Part shown: positions 34,515-43,957 of the stretch, one piece after another
Numbering within the stretch: the first letter of the stretch is position 1
Layout of the letters: every line of letters starts with the position of its first letter
Origin: Fortiea sp. LEGE XX443
GTDB taxonomy: Bacteria; Cyanobacteriota; Cyanobacteriia; Cyanobacteriales; Nostocaceae
DNA length: 64,000 nucleotides
Direction: 5' to 3'
Assembly (NCBI RefSeq): GCF_015206815.1
Contig: NZ_JADEXZ010000002.1
Coordinates: 1 to 64,000 of the forward strand
The notes under the pieces: generated by a model
Database searches by the model: none
Seen by the model: the letters and a program-made list of their open reading frames with translations, nothing else
Told to the model about the DNA's origin: nothing
Translations under genes and position numbers: made by a program

Positions 34515-36459
34515 GTTTAGCGTGAGAGAAGTTGTCAATGATTTCACTCTCATGCTCTACTCACAGCATTTAACAAAATTCACTAAAGAACACGCAGATA
34601 TCTTAGCAGCCTTGGTATGTGGACTGTTGTTATTTTTCGGATGGTTCGCCTTGCATCTGGGTTGGTTGGGTTGGGCGATGCTGTTGTTAAGTGCTGCTTA
34701 TGTAATTGGTGGTTACGAAAGCGCCCGTGAGGGACTGACTACCTTAATTAAAGAGAGAGAACTAGATGTAGACTTGCTGATGATTGTGGCGGCTATTGGT
34801 GCAGCTGGCTTGGGTTTATGGCGCAGAGAATATCACTTAATTATTGATGGGGCAATTTTAATTCTCATCTTTGCTATTAGCGGTGCATTAGAAGGCTACG
34901 CTATGGGGCGCACTGAGAGAAGTATCCGCAGTTTGATGAGTTTGACACCGGATACAGCCAGAGTTTTGCATCAAGGACAGGAACAGATGCTACCCATCAC
35001 TCAGCTAAAGGTGGGGGATGAAATTGTTGTCAAACCTGGAGAATTAATTCCTACTGATGGCATAATTTTGTCTGGTTACAGCACCATCAATCAAGCAGCG
35101 ATTACCGGGGAATCTTTACCTGTAGAGAAAACAGTTGGTGAGGAGGTTTTTGCTGGAACACTCAACGGTTACGGGGCGCTGAAGTTGAAAGTACACAAGC
35201 CAGCTGCTAGTAATTTGATTCAGCGAGTGATTCGGTTGGTGGAAGAAGCCCAAGAATCAGCGCCACCTTCCCAAGAGTTTATTGCCAAATTTGAACGGGG
35301 ATATGCCAGGGTAATTGTTGTATCTGGAATATTACTGGTAATTTTACCGCCGTTTATTTGGGGTTGGGATTGGGACACGACTATTTATCGCGCCTTAACT
35401 TTTTTAGTGGTGGCTTCTCCTTGTGCGTTGATGGCTGCAATTATGCCAACATTGCTGTCAGGAATTGCCAATGGGGCGCGACAGGGGATTTTGTTCAAAA
35501 ATGGGGCGCAGTTAGAGAAGATGGGCAAAGTCCGGGCGATCGCTTTTGATAAAACTGGTACTTTAACTACAGGACAGGTGCAAGTATCTCAAGTAATTTC
35601 TGCTGATGAATATACACAAGCAGATGTATTAAAAGCAGCAGCAGCTTTAGAATCATTTTCTGAGCATCCCATTGCTAAAGCCATTGTCCAGAAGGCTGAT
35701 GATTTAAATTGGGTGCGTGGTGTTGATGTCCAAGCTATACCAGGGCAAGGTATTGTGGGGATAGTCAACAACCAAAAAGTTACGTTAGGAAATGCCGCTT
35801 TTGTTCAGCAGTATGTTGCCCAGTTACCGCAAAAATTACAAGATTTGGCTCATTCTCTGGAATATGAGGGAAAAACTGTTGTTTGGGTTGCCCAAGACCA
35901 GAAAGTAATGGGTGCGATCGCAATTACAGATATGATCAGACCAGAAGCCGCCGCCACCATTCGCCGTCTGCGTCAGCTGGGAGTAGAACAGATTGTCATG
36001 ATGACGGGAGATAATGAGCGTACAGCCCAAAGTGTCGCCCAAGCGATCGGCATCACTCAGGTATACGCAGAACTTTTACCAGAAGATAAGCTAAATCTCA
36101 TCCGCAGTTTACAAAAACAGTATCAAACTGTGGCGATGGTAGGCGATGGAATCAACGATGCACCTGCTTTAGCCCAAGCATCCGTGGGTATAGCGATGGG
36201 CGGTGCAGGTAGTGATGTCGCTTTAGAAACGGCAGATATTGTATTGATAGCAGACAAATTAGAAAAAATTGTGGTAGCAATGCAATTAGGCAGGCGATCG
36301 CAATTTGTAGTAAAACAAAACATAGCCTTTGCTCTTACATCAATTATTTTGCTGATGCTGGGTAACTTTTTGGGGAATATTAACTTACCTATTGGTGTAA
36401 TTGGGCATGAAGGTTCTACAGTATTAGTCACCCTTAACGGTTTGCGATTGCTGAGATAA
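34507..36459 (+). CDS. P1B-type heavy-metal ATPase (P1B-4, CoaT-like)
   Basis: A 650-residue metal-efflux P-type ATPase. There is no N-terminal metal-binding domain. The membrane metal site is SPC (VVASPCALMA) instead of CPC, and the last helix has HEGST (VIGHEGSTVLVT); both define group P1B-4, which moves cobalt and sometimes zinc or iron. The phosphorylation site is DKTGT, with TGES and GDGINDAPAL. Start: TTG 34492 and ATG 34507 both lie inside a palindrome, so translation may begin further on, for example at GTG 34522 or ATG 34552, which would leave all membrane helices intact. The metal is inferred. Confidence 0.9.
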   Translation: MSRFSVREVVNDFTLMLYSQHLTKFTKEHADILAALVCGLLLFFGWFALHLGWLGWAMLLLSAAYVIGGYESAREGLTTLIKERELDVDLLMIVAAIGAAGLGLWRREYHLIIDGAILILIFAISGALEGYAMGRTERSIRSLMSLTPDTARVLHQGQEQMLPITQLKVGDEIVVKPGELIPTDGIILSGYSTINQAAITGESLPVEKTVGEEVFAGTLNGYGALKLKVHKPAASNLIQRVIRLVEEAQESAPPSQEFIAKFERGYARVIVVSGILLVILPPFIWGWDWDTTIYRALTFLVVASPCALMAAIMPTLLSGIANGARQGILFKNGAQLEKMGKVRAIAFDKTGTLTTGQVQVSQVISADEYTQADVLKAAAALESFSEHPIAKAIVQKADDLNWVRGVDVQAIPGQGIVGIVNNQKVTLGNAAFVQQYVAQLPQKLQDLAHSLEYEGKTVVWVAQDQKVMGAIAITDMIRPEAAATIRRLRQLGVEQIVMMTGDNERTAQSVAQAIGITQVYAELLPEDKLNLIRSLQKQYQTVAMVGDGINDAPALAQASVGIAMGGAGSDVALETADIVLIADKLEKIVVAMQLGRRSQFVVKQNIAFALTSIILLMLGNFLGNINLPIGVIGHEGSTVLVTLNGLRLLR

Positions 36460-36489
36460 TCTTTTTCCTGTAATGTACTAGCATTGCAA

Positions 36490-37107
36490 TTAATCGGCAC
36501 AATTGACAATCAGGTGTGTTAAAGCCTCAATAATGCGATCGCTCTCCATTGGCATGATATTCTTACCGTGCATAATTTCCTGTGTGATCACAAAATGCAC
36601 TAATGAACCAATGAGTATTCTGGCTGTGGCTTCTGGATCTGGTATGTTCAATTCGGAACAAGATGCTAAATACTTACTGATAGTCTCGATTGCTGGTTTG
36701 GCAATGCTACCAATAAACACCTGTGCTAATTCAGGAAACCGGGCTGATTCTCCCATCAGTAGCCGTTCAAATGCTTGATATTCTTGATCATTAACCATCT
36801 GATCTAATGCTGTTTTGGCTAACCGTCGCAGCACAATGTAAGGTTCTCCTTGGAGGGGTTGCGTTCCCAAAATCGAATGAAACCGCTTTCTTGCCAGTTT
36901 CTCTATTAATGCCCGAAATAACCCTTCTTTATCTTGAAAGTGGCTGTATACTGTGGCTTTAGAAACACTGGCTGCTTCTGCTACTTTATCCATACTCGTA
37001 GCAGCATAACCGTGGGCGAGAAACTCCTGCATTGCCCCTTGGAGAATCTTTTCGACTTTCTCTGTTGAATTTGACCGTTCAAATTCTCCCGCTTTTGGGC
37101 GTGCCAT
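36490..37107 (-). CDS. TetR-family repressor, divergent from devBCA
   Basis: A 205-residue protein. The DNA-binding region (residues about 22-66) has GAMQEFLAHGYAATSMDKVAEA and SKATVYSHFQDKEGLF. The C-terminal part resembles TetR_C_11-type AcrR regulators. It is transcribed away from the devBCA operon 300 bp to the right and probably controls that operon and itself through the paired ACTA-N7-TAGT sites at 37254 and 37285. The ligand is unknown. It also converges with the metal ATPase gene. Confidence 0.88.
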   Translation of the reverse strand: MARPKAGEFERSNSTEKVEKILQGAMQEFLAHGYAATSMDKVAEAASVSKATVYSHFQDKEGLFRALIEKLARKRFHSILGTQPLQGEPYIVLRRLAKTALDQMVNDQEYQAFERLLMGESARFPELAQVFIGSIAKPAIETISKYLASCSELNIPDPEATARILIGSLVHFVITQEIMHGKNIMPMESDRIIEALTHLIVNCAD

Positions 37108-37253
37108 TTTTCAATATTCCTTATCTTGCAAACCGTCTTAAGAATTTCTGTAGCTGTAACACCTGACGCGAAAGCTTGTCTAGCAATGCTCTTAAATAAT
37201 AAATACTTTTTGGCGATCGCCTCCGGCGGGGCGGAGCATCGTCACTTGAATAA

Positions 37254-37299
37254 ACTAATCGGTTTAGTATACTCTAATTATATAACTACACGGTTTAGT
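37254..37299. promoter_or_regulatory. Two TetR-type operators
   Basis: ACTA-N7-TAGT occurs at 37254-37268 and again at 37285-37299. Both spacers end CGGTT, so each half reads CGGTTTAGT. The two sites are 31 bp apart, in the shared upstream region of the TetR gene and devB. Position and symmetry suggest binding sites for that repressor. Confidence 0.5.
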
Positions 37300-37407
37300 T
37301 TTATATTCCACACTTCATTGTTCTCTCATAACCGTTGAGCATCTACATCCAAACTGGGTCACGACATTTACCAAAATTCTATCTTTCCTGAATTTGAATC
37401 AACCAAT

Positions 37408-38631
37408 TTGGAATGGCTTCAAAGGTATGCTATTGTGCAGAACTCAAAGCTAGGTAAGCCGATATCTCGTCAGTCAATTCTCCGTCCACCCTTTTTTATC
37501 GCCGCTATTGTATTTTTAACCGTAATTGGCAGCAGTATTTTTACTGCATTGAAATTTCGGGAAGCGGCTAATCAAAAGGCGCAAGAAGCAACAGTAATGT
37601 TACCAGAAATCAAAACGGTAACAGCTTTAGGACGAATCGAACCAAAAGGAAAAGTTATTAAACTTTCAGCTTCGACATCAACTGAAGTCAGTCGAGTCGA
37701 GCAATTGTTAATTAAAGAAGGGGATAAAGTAAAAGCAGGGCAAGTAATTGCCATTTTAGACAATCGCGATCGCTTAGAAGCAGCATTTAAAGAAGCACAA
37801 GAACAAGTAAAAGTCGCCCAGGCTAATCTAAATCGTACCCAAGCCGGGGCGAAATGGGGCGAAATTACGGCTCAAACAGCCAAAATTGCGGGAATAGAAG
37901 CAGAACGCCAAGGTAATATTGCTGCCCAAACCGCAACTGTGGCGCGGTTACAAGCCGAAGTCCGAAACGCTGTCATCGAAGACAAGCGCTATCAAACCCT
38001 TTATCAAGAAGGTGCAATTTCAGTTTCCCAACGAGATAGCAAAAGTTTAAATTTAGAAACAGCCCAAAAAACTCTCCAAGAAGCCCAAGCGCAGTTGCAT
38101 CGTATTCAAACGGCTAGTCAGCAACAACTCAAAGAAGCCACAGCCACACTAGACCAAATTACCGAAGTACCGAAAGTGGATGTAGAAGTTGTGCAAGCAG
38201 AAGTGAATCGGGCGGTAGCTGCCATGAATCGGGCAAAGATAAATCTAAAACAAGCTTACGTGCGATCGCTCCAAGATGGTCAAGTATTTGAAATCCACAC
38301 CCGTCCTGGGGAGTTAGTAGGCAATAATGGCATTGCGGATATTGGACAAACCAGCCAGATGTATGTTGTCGCTGAAGTTTATGAAAGCGACATCGGCAAA
38401 GTCAATCCAGGACAAAAAGTGCAAATAATGGGTGATTTTTTGCCGATTGAATTGCAGGGAACAGTAGAACGCAAAGGTTTACAAGTACGGCGACAAAATC
38501 TAGTCAATACTGACCCCATGAGCAATATCGATAACAGAGTAGTAGAAGTGTATATCCGACTGGATAAAACATCCAGTCAAAAAGCAGCCACTCTCAGCAA
38601 TATGCAAGTCAAAGCAGTAATTGGACTTTGA
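37408..38631 (+). CDS. devB: DevB-like membrane fusion protein
   Basis: A 407-residue HlyD-type adaptor. There is one membrane helix near residues 28-48 (PPFFIAAIVFLTVIGSSIFT), a first lipoyl half around 75-110 (LGRIEPKGKVIKLS, VEQLLIKEGDKVKAGQVIA), a coiled coil about 115-270, then a second half (VRSLQDGQVFEIHTRPGELV). DevB joins DevCA to TolC-like HgdD; in Anabaena the DevBCA exporter moves heterocyst glycolipids. Several paralogous DevBCA sets exist, so the cargo here is uncertain. The start is TTG 37408; no in-frame ATG is nearby, which is a weak point. Confidence 0.88.
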   Translation: MEWLQRYAIVQNSKLGKPISRQSILRPPFFIAAIVFLTVIGSSIFTALKFREAANQKAQEATVMLPEIKTVTALGRIEPKGKVIKLSASTSTEVSRVEQLLIKEGDKVKAGQVIAILDNRDRLEAAFKEAQEQVKVAQANLNRTQAGAKWGEITAQTAKIAGIEAERQGNIAAQTATVARLQAEVRNAVIEDKRYQTLYQEGAISVSQRDSKSLNLETAQKTLQEAQAQLHRIQTASQQQLKEATATLDQITEVPKVDVEVVQAEVNRAVAAMNRAKINLKQAYVRSLQDGQVFEIHTRPGELVGNNGIADIGQTSQMYVVAEVYESDIGKVNPGQKVQIMGDFLPIELQGTVERKGLQVRRQNLVNTDPMSNIDNRVVEVYIRLDKTSSQKAATLSNMQVKAVIGL

Positions 38632-38639
38632 TTCTTGCT

Positions 38640-38662
38640 CCCCTTCCCTTGTAGGGAAGGGG
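38640..38662. repeat. Palindromic interspersed repeat between devB and devC
   Basis: CCCCTTCCCT-TGT-AGGGAAGGGG, a perfect 10-bp stem with a 3-base loop. It is followed by TTGGGGGTTAGG and then by a second repeat piece (GCACGGGCTGAACGCCCCGC, near 38696-38715). It may attenuate transcription into devC. Confidence 0.75.
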
Positions 38663-38742
38663 TTGGGGGTTAGGTTTGAGAGAAAGTTGCACTCAGCACG
38701 GGCTGAACGCCCCGCTACCGCTAACAAAACTCAGCACTTATT

Positions 38743-39918
38743 ATGATGGGATTTATCAAACAAATACAGCGACGCACACCTTTAGGGTGGCTGCAACTGA
38801 GTCATGAAAAAAGTCGTCTGTTGGTAGCATTATCAGGCATTGCCTTTGCTGATGTGCTGATGTTTATGCAGCTTGGCTTTGAGACTGCACTGTATGACAG
38901 TAACACGAGACTGCATCGGAGTTTAGAAGCAGACATCGTGTTACTCAGTCCCCAAGGCCGGAACATACAAAGTCTGTCTTCGTTTTCGCGGCGACGCTTG
39001 TACCAAGCGATGGATGTACCGGGGGTAAACTCAGCCGAACCAATGTATTTCAGTAACAGTATTTGGAAGAATCCCCAAACGCGACGTGAAACGGGGGTGT
39101 TAGTCATTGGGTTCAATCCCAATAAACCAGCCTTTGACTTACCCGATGTCAACCAACAATTGCAGACGATCGCACTACCTAATAATGTTCTGTTTGACCG
39201 TGGTGCTAGAGGTGATTATCAAAAAGCGATCGCGCAAATTGATCAAGGTAAAATTCTCACCACAGAAATAGAACGCCGCACAATTAGAATTACGGGATTA
39301 TTCCAAGTTGGTGCGTCTTTTGGGGCGGATGGAAGCCTAATTACTAGCGATCAAAACTTTTTGCGGATATTTCCCCGCCGGCAGTCAAGTACTATCAGTT
39401 TGGGTTTAATTCAGGTAAAACCAGGCTATGACTCCAAAAAAGTCGCAATGGCATTAAAATCACACCTCAGAGATGATGTCAAGGTGCTGACTCATGCCGA
39501 ATTTATTGAATTTGAGAACAACTTTTGGCGAACCAACTCACCCATTGGATTTATTTTCAGCCTGGGTGTATCAATGGGGTTTGTTGTGGGAGTAATTATT
39601 GTTTATCAAGTTCTTTCCACTGATGTCAATGCCCATATTAGAGAATATGCCACTTTTAAGGCTATTGGGTATCGCAATTACTATTTGCTAAATGTGGTGT
39701 TTGAAGAGGCATTGATTTTAGCACTACTAGGTTTTATCCCAGGAGTAGCAGTATCTTTGGGACTTTACCAGCTAACTCGCGCCGCCACAAATTTACCAAT
39801 GTATATGACTTTAATGCGGGGGTTGCAAGTCATAATTTTAACTTTTATTATGTGTGCGATTTCAGGAGCGATCGCTACTCGTAAACTTCAATCTGCTGAC
39901 CCTGCGGATATGTTCTAG
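38743..39918 (+). CDS. devC: DevC-like ABC permease
   Basis: A 391-residue MacB/FtsX-type permease. There is an N-terminal membrane helix near residues 27-47, a large periplasmic domain (about 50-265), and three more helices at 275-295, 325-350 and 360-380 (PIGFIFSLGVSMGFVVGVII, ALLGFIPGVAVSLGLY). This topology matches DevC, the membrane partner of DevA. It lies 111 bp after devB with palindromic repeats in between, and is followed by devA. Confidence 0.9.
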   Translation: MMGFIKQIQRRTPLGWLQLSHEKSRLLVALSGIAFADVLMFMQLGFETALYDSNTRLHRSLEADIVLLSPQGRNIQSLSSFSRRRLYQAMDVPGVNSAEPMYFSNSIWKNPQTRRETGVLVIGFNPNKPAFDLPDVNQQLQTIALPNNVLFDRGARGDYQKAIAQIDQGKILTTEIERRTIRITGLFQVGASFGADGSLITSDQNFLRIFPRRQSSTISLGLIQVKPGYDSKKVAMALKSHLRDDVKVLTHAEFIEFENNFWRTNSPIGFIFSLGVSMGFVVGVIIVYQVLSTDVNAHIREYATFKAIGYRNYYLLNVVFEEALILALLGFIPGVAVSLGLYQLTRAATNLPMYMTLMRGLQVIILTFIMCAISGAIATRKLQSADPADMF

Positions 39919-39979
39919 AACTAGTCATTTGTCATTTGTGACTACTAAGGAATTAAAAATAACGAATTACGAATTATTC

Positions 39980-40672
39980 ATGACTCACAAACCGATTATT
40001 TCCATAGATAATCTCAATCACTATTTTGGTCATGGGCAGTTACGTAAGCAAGTCTTGTTTAAAATTAACTTAGAAATTCATGCTGGTGAAATTATTATTT
40101 TGACTGGCCCTTCTGGTTCTGGTAAGACTACTCTGTTGACTTTAGTGGGTGGGTTGCGTTCTCCACAGTTTGGTAGCTTGCAGGTTTTAGGACAAGAACT
40201 TTGCGGTGCTAGAGCCGAACAATTAGTGCAGACACGCCGCCATAACGGTTATATTTTTCAGGCACACAACCTGCATGGTAGTTTGACAGCAGTTCAGAAC
40301 GTCAAAATAGGTTTGGAATTACACCAAAATATTAGCGCCCAAGAAATGCAAACCCGCTCAATTCAGATGCTAGAGCAGGTTGGTTTGGGAAATCACTTGC
40401 ATTACTATCCTGATAAACTTTCAGGCGGGCAAAAACAACGAGTAGCGATCGCCCGCGCTTTGGTAAGCTATCCACAGATTGTCTTAGCAGATGAACCTAC
40501 CGCCGCCCTCGATAGTCAGTCAGGTCGAGATGTCGTGAACCTCATGCAAAAACTCGCCAAAGAACAAGGCTGTACTATCTTAATGGTGACTCATGACCAT
40601 CGCATTTTAGACATTGCCGATCGCATTGTGCAGATGGAAGATGGCAAGCTAGTGCAAGCAGTCAAGATGTGA
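39980..40672 (+). CDS. devA: DevA-like ABC ATPase
   Basis: A 230-residue ATPase of the LolD/MacB type. Walker A is TGPSGSGKTT (residues 42-49), the signature is LSGGQKQRVA, Walker B is VLADEPTAALD, and the H-loop is MVTHDHR. It powers the DevBC exporter. The ATG at 39980 is correct because it aligns with relatives. The longer frame from 39854 overlaps devC and includes a short TTACGAATTA-type repeat in between. Confidence 0.93.
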   Translation: MTHKPIISIDNLNHYFGHGQLRKQVLFKINLEIHAGEIIILTGPSGSGKTTLLTLVGGLRSPQFGSLQVLGQELCGARAEQLVQTRRHNGYIFQAHNLHGSLTAVQNVKIGLELHQNISAQEMQTRSIQMLEQVGLGNHLHYYPDKLSGGQKQRVAIARALVSYPQIVLADEPTAALDSQSGRDVVNLMQKLAKEQGCTILMVTHDHRILDIADRIVQMEDGKLVQAVKM

Positions 40673-40771
40673 AATTATTCACAAACTCGTCGTCTGTTTG
40701 TAACACTGCCGTCACAAACCTGTGTGATATTAAATGCTGTATTTGGTTACAAAATGCTTTCTTTTGGGTTT

Positions 40772-40797
40772 AAGGTAGGGAATCCTACCTTTTTTTA
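40772..40797 (+). terminator. Intrinsic terminator of devBCA
   Basis: AAGGTAGG (40772-40779), loop GAAT, CCTACCTT (40784-40791), then a run of seven T. A textbook terminator about 100 bp after the devA stop. Confidence 0.85.
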
Positions 40798-40816
40798 TCT
40801 ACGCTACTAAACACAC

Positions 40817-41920
40817 TCATTGGTAATTTAAAAAAGTATGATTAATCTTAATGGCTCGACTTTCCATTACCTGTGTAAACAAATCTGTTGGCAGCGCATT
40901 TTCTACAGGTAAAACTCCAGGTTTGTTAAGTTTGCCTTCGAGGATTAATTGAGCAATACTACCAGTACCGCAACCAGTAGCTACACTGGCATTATCGTGC
41001 AACACAGTTGAAATATAAACAGCTGTCGCACCATTTTTTTTGCCTATAACTTCAGAGCGTACTGCTACGCCAATACCACTAAAACGATTAGTGAAATCTG
41101 TCATTGTATGGCTGACATGAGATAAAAATTCAATCATGCCACGACGTTGCATTAACCATTTAGGAAAAACATGTGCTGCAATCCAGGTCAGATGATTGTA
41201 ATAATCTGGAAATGAACCAAATTTGGTAACTACAGTTTTAACTGAGGGGAAGGCATAGGGCAGTGTAAAGGTTTCTGGCATATCAAACCAGTAAACTCCA
41301 TTACGTTTATAATGTGGAAAGTCAACTAATTCTCTTTCACTATAAGGTTTGACTTCTTGCCATTTACCGTCTATCCAAGCTTCAAAAGGATGTTGTAAGC
41401 CCAGAAAAGTTGTTCGCATCACGGTGATGCCAGCCCCACCAGAACCACCGACTAAATAATACAGATTTATCTTCTCTGCTTCATCAAATTGTTCCACACC
41501 CTGACGCACCATACTGTTAGAAATGCCAGGGAAAATACCTGTGTTAATTATTGCAGTGACACCAGCGGCAACAGCTTGTTCGTGATAATTTAAAACTTTA
41601 CTGGTGAAAGAACGGTGGTCGCTCACATCTACATAGTTAACGCCATGTTCAATACAGATTTTCAGAACATTGGCATCACGGTAGTGAAACGGGCCAGCAC
41701 AGTGGACTACTAAATCAGAGTTAGCGATCGCCTCTCGTAGTTTATCCACTTCTGCTAAGTCTAAAATTAAATACTGCTCTCGCTTTCCTAAAGGCAAGCT
41801 ATGAGTCTCTGGGGAGCGTCCAGTGATGGTAATTTTGGCTTGCGTATGGGCAGCAATATCCTGGGCGACACTGCTACCAATTCGCCCCCTTCCTCCAAGA
41901 ATTAAAACGCGGTCTGTCAT
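40817..41920 (-). CDS. Saccharopine dehydrogenase-like NAD(P)-binding oxidoreductase
   Basis: A 367-residue protein. The N-terminal Rossmann fold has LILGGRGRIGSSVAQDIA, and later DLVVHCAGPFHYRDANVLK and YVDVSDHRSF. The fold matches the saccharopine dehydrogenase family, whose members in cyanobacteria are often of unknown role. The glycine-rich GGSGGAGITVMRTTFLG near residue 200 is unusual. ATG 41920 (MTDRVLILGG) is preferred to ATG 41977. The gene converges with the devBCA terminator. Substrate unknown. Confidence 0.8.
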   Translation of the reverse strand: MTDRVLILGGRGRIGSSVAQDIAAHTQAKITITGRSPETHSLPLGKREQYLILDLAEVDKLREAIANSDLVVHCAGPFHYRDANVLKICIEHGVNYVDVSDHRSFTSKVLNYHEQAVAAGVTAIINTGIFPGISNSMVRQGVEQFDEAEKINLYYLVGGSGGAGITVMRTTFLGLQHPFEAWIDGKWQEVKPYSERELVDFPHYKRNGVYWFDMPETFTLPYAFPSVKTVVTKFGSFPDYYNHLTWIAAHVFPKWLMQRRGMIEFLSHVSHTMTDFTNRFSGIGVAVRSEVIGKKNGATAVYISTVLHDNASVATGCGTGSIAQLILEGKLNKPGVLPVENALPTDLFTQVMESRAIKINHTFLNYQ

Positions 41921-42220
41921 TACTCCGATAAGGGTAACATTACTTATATTTGACCAGTTTCTTGCTGCGTTTGTCATCGGTTACAAGTATGACTTGTCTA
42001 CCAATATAGGAAGATAAGTGCAGGACTAACGCATACATAAAAATTGTCTTTTGATATCTGAACTCTGTTTCAATCAACAAATTTTGTCAAATATATAAGT
42101 CTACATATATTTAATAAGCTTTTGTAATATTATAGGTTGCCAGTAGACAAAATAATTTAATATTTTCTTTATATTTTGAATAGTGCTGATACACATTCAT
42201 CCAAGCCAGGAACGATAGTA
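41921..42220. other. Upstream region of a small unknown gene
   Basis: About 300 bp, strongly A+T rich, between the divergent dehydrogenase gene and the small gene at 42221. No repeat or regulatory element could be identified. Confidence 0.4.
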
Positions 42221-42451
42221 ATGAGAATGTGCCTTGTGAACTCAAAAATATTACGTCAGCTTTGGTCTGTAGTCGAACAAACCCAAAGCAGCACGCTCCT
42301 TGGACTCAGTGACACAGATTTGGTTAAGCTCTTGTTAGGACAGATTGAGAGCAATAAAGTCCTGAATCATGAAGAGACTTGTAGCCTAACAGATTACATT
42401 TATTCTAGAATTTTGCTTATACGTGATTTAGCACAATCACGTTCAGCATAA
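42221..42451 (+). CDS. Small protein of unknown function
   Basis: About 76 residues from the ATG at 42221 (MRMCLVNSKILRQLW). A longer version from TTG 42176 is possible. The body, LGLSDTDLVKLLLGQIESNKVLN then EETCSLTDYIYSRILLIRDLA, is helical and charged, without membrane segments. It looks like a real cyanobacterial small protein, but I do not recognise a family. Confidence 0.55.
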   Translation: MRMCLVNSKILRQLWSVVEQTQSSTLLGLSDTDLVKLLLGQIESNKVLNHEETCSLTDYIYSRILLIRDLAQSRSA

Positions 42452-42700
42452 ATTTACAATTGCCAACACTAAAAGAGTCTTCTTGCTAACCTTTCAGTAG
42501 AAGAGTCAACTCACAATCCTTGATTATTGTTTCTTGAAAAATGGCTGAAGTAAACTACCTAAAACGGTTCCTATTTTTTACAGCGCAGAATTTCAGTAGC
42601 CCTTCAGCTATTTCGCAAAATTAATATTTCTAGGTTAAGATAAAAAGCTTATTTAAGTATATATTTTTTTGTCTATACTTTTAGCCTTTCATCTCAAGAA

Positions 42701-42934
42701 TTACCTAGGATTAATGTGCCGTCTAAGCCCCCAGCCTGGATTAACAATGGCTGCCAAATCTTCTTCAGATAATTTATCAATCTCAGCCTCTATTTCTTCG
42801 ATTGTGAAATCATAGCCGCGTTCTTTTGCAATCTTAATAAATGCTTCTGGATTAGCTGTTGCTTTCAGTCTTTCCTTTAATGCTTGATCTTCTTTGACTG
42901 CTTTCAAAAGTTGTGCAGCGTTTTGCCGTGTCAT
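42701..42934 (-). CDS. Nif11-type leader peptide (RiPP precursor-like)
   Basis: A 77-residue protein whose first 60 residues match the Nif11 domain: AAQLLKAVKEDQALKERLKA, AFIKIAKERGYDFTIEEIEAEI and LSEEDLAAIVN. The end after the domain is a short arginine- and glycine-containing tail (PGWGLRRHINPR) with no Cys, Ser or Thr, so it would be an odd core for lanthionine chemistry. The Nif11 leader normally directs modifying enzymes and a C39 exporter. None is next to it, although a C39 exporter is present at 12.5 kb. Confidence 0.8.
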   Translation of the reverse strand: MTRQNAAQLLKAVKEDQALKERLKATANPEAFIKIAKERGYDFTIEEIEAEIDKLSEEDLAAIVNPGWGLRRHINPR

Positions 42935-43359
42935 GACAGTTCATCTCCTATATTGAATAGCCAAATTTAAATGTTTTAATTCGACTCCTCTGGATTTGTA
43001 GAAATTATCAAAAAATCACCCACTAGGTTACGGTAATGATTATCGCTTCTCCACTAAGATTTAGCAGCATCCATAATTTACGAGCTTCGCACTACTTTTA
43101 AATTGCACCATTTTTATTTATTTGTCTTGTACCGTTGGGAAGAACAAGCAACAATATCAAATAACTTAGATATTGCTTAAGACTTATTCCTTGCTCAACT
43201 TGAATAAAATTTTAAACATTTTTTAGTTAGCGATCGCATCTGTTATATTCATTTAAACTTAGGTAAGCGATCGCACACTTCTGTATCCTAGATACTACTA
43301 CACGGAAGTAATTAGTAAATCATTTCAAATTTATGACTTTATGCAATAATTAGTAAGTT
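42935..43359. other. Intergenic stretch
   Basis: 425 bp between the Nif11 gene and the next plus-strand gene. Two HIP1 sites lie near 43230 and 43267. I see no gene and no repeat family member. Confidence 0.4.
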
Positions 43360-43380
43360 GTGGTATTATTTAAAAATTTA

Positions 43381-43710
43381 ATGAGTAAATTTCAGATTGA
43401 TATTGATTTCAGTAGTATAGAGTTAAATACCCTAGACACAGACGAAGATTTTAAAAGAGAGGCAAAAACATTATTACCTCAAGCATTACAAAAGCTAGGT
43501 GAGAGTGTAGGGGAACAAACCTGGGAAGAATTACAGAAAAATTTAAAACAAGTAGGAAGTAAATCCAAAGGTTCTCAACTAGAGAAACGAAAGTTTATAC
43601 AAGAAACAGGAAGAACTTATCAACGCAAGGCAAGTAGTAGAGAAAAACAAGAACTAGAAGACTATATAGTAGAACAATTACGTAATCTACAAAATCAAAA
43701 AGGTAGATAA
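43381..43710 (+). CDS. Small charged protein of unknown function
   Basis: About 109 residues from the ATG at 43381 (MSKFQIDIDFSS). A GTG at 43360 would add seven residues. Rich in Lys, Glu and Gln: LLPQALQKLGESVGEQTWEELQKNLKQV, split here by a Gly-Ser-Lys linker. It ends in a basic, probably coiled-coil segment (EKQELEDYIVEQLRNLQNQ). No family recognised. It resembles small proteins near phage-like or plasmid genes, but nothing here proves that. A hairpin follows. Confidence 0.55.
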   Translation: MSKFQIDIDFSSIELNTLDTDEDFKREAKTLLPQALQKLGESVGEQTWEELQKNLKQVGSKSKGSQLEKRKFIQETGRTYQRKASSREKQELEDYIVEQLRNLQNQKGR

Positions 43711-43747
43711 ATCTGCGCTTCTTTAGGATGTGTTTAAGCTTTCAGCA

Positions 43748-43782
43748 GCCAATACTGAGAAGCTTGATTTCTCAGCATTGGC
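43748..43782 (+). terminator. Hairpin after the 43381 gene
   Basis: GCCAATACTGAGAA (43748-43761) pairs with TTTCTCAGCATTGGC (43768-43782) around GCTTGA, with one mismatch. It lies about 40 bp after the stop codon, followed by TTACCAAATTTTT. Confidence 0.6.
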
Positions 43783-43957
43783 TTACCAAATTTTTAAATG
43801 CCAACTTTTTCCAAAACGGCACAGTTAGCGCAAATAAAAAGAACTTTATCCGTTGCGTAACCAGTACAGCACTGCGGAAATAACGTCACCATTTAAGACA
43901 GGCAAAAAGTTGATAAAATAACAATTCCTTCGTTTGACTTGTTATACTAGCACTTTC

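Noticed and set aside
39107-39120. GGGTTCAATCCC word resembling a tRNA T-arm
   Set aside because: It is within the devC reading frame and no acceptor stem, D-arm or anticodon arm can be assembled around it.
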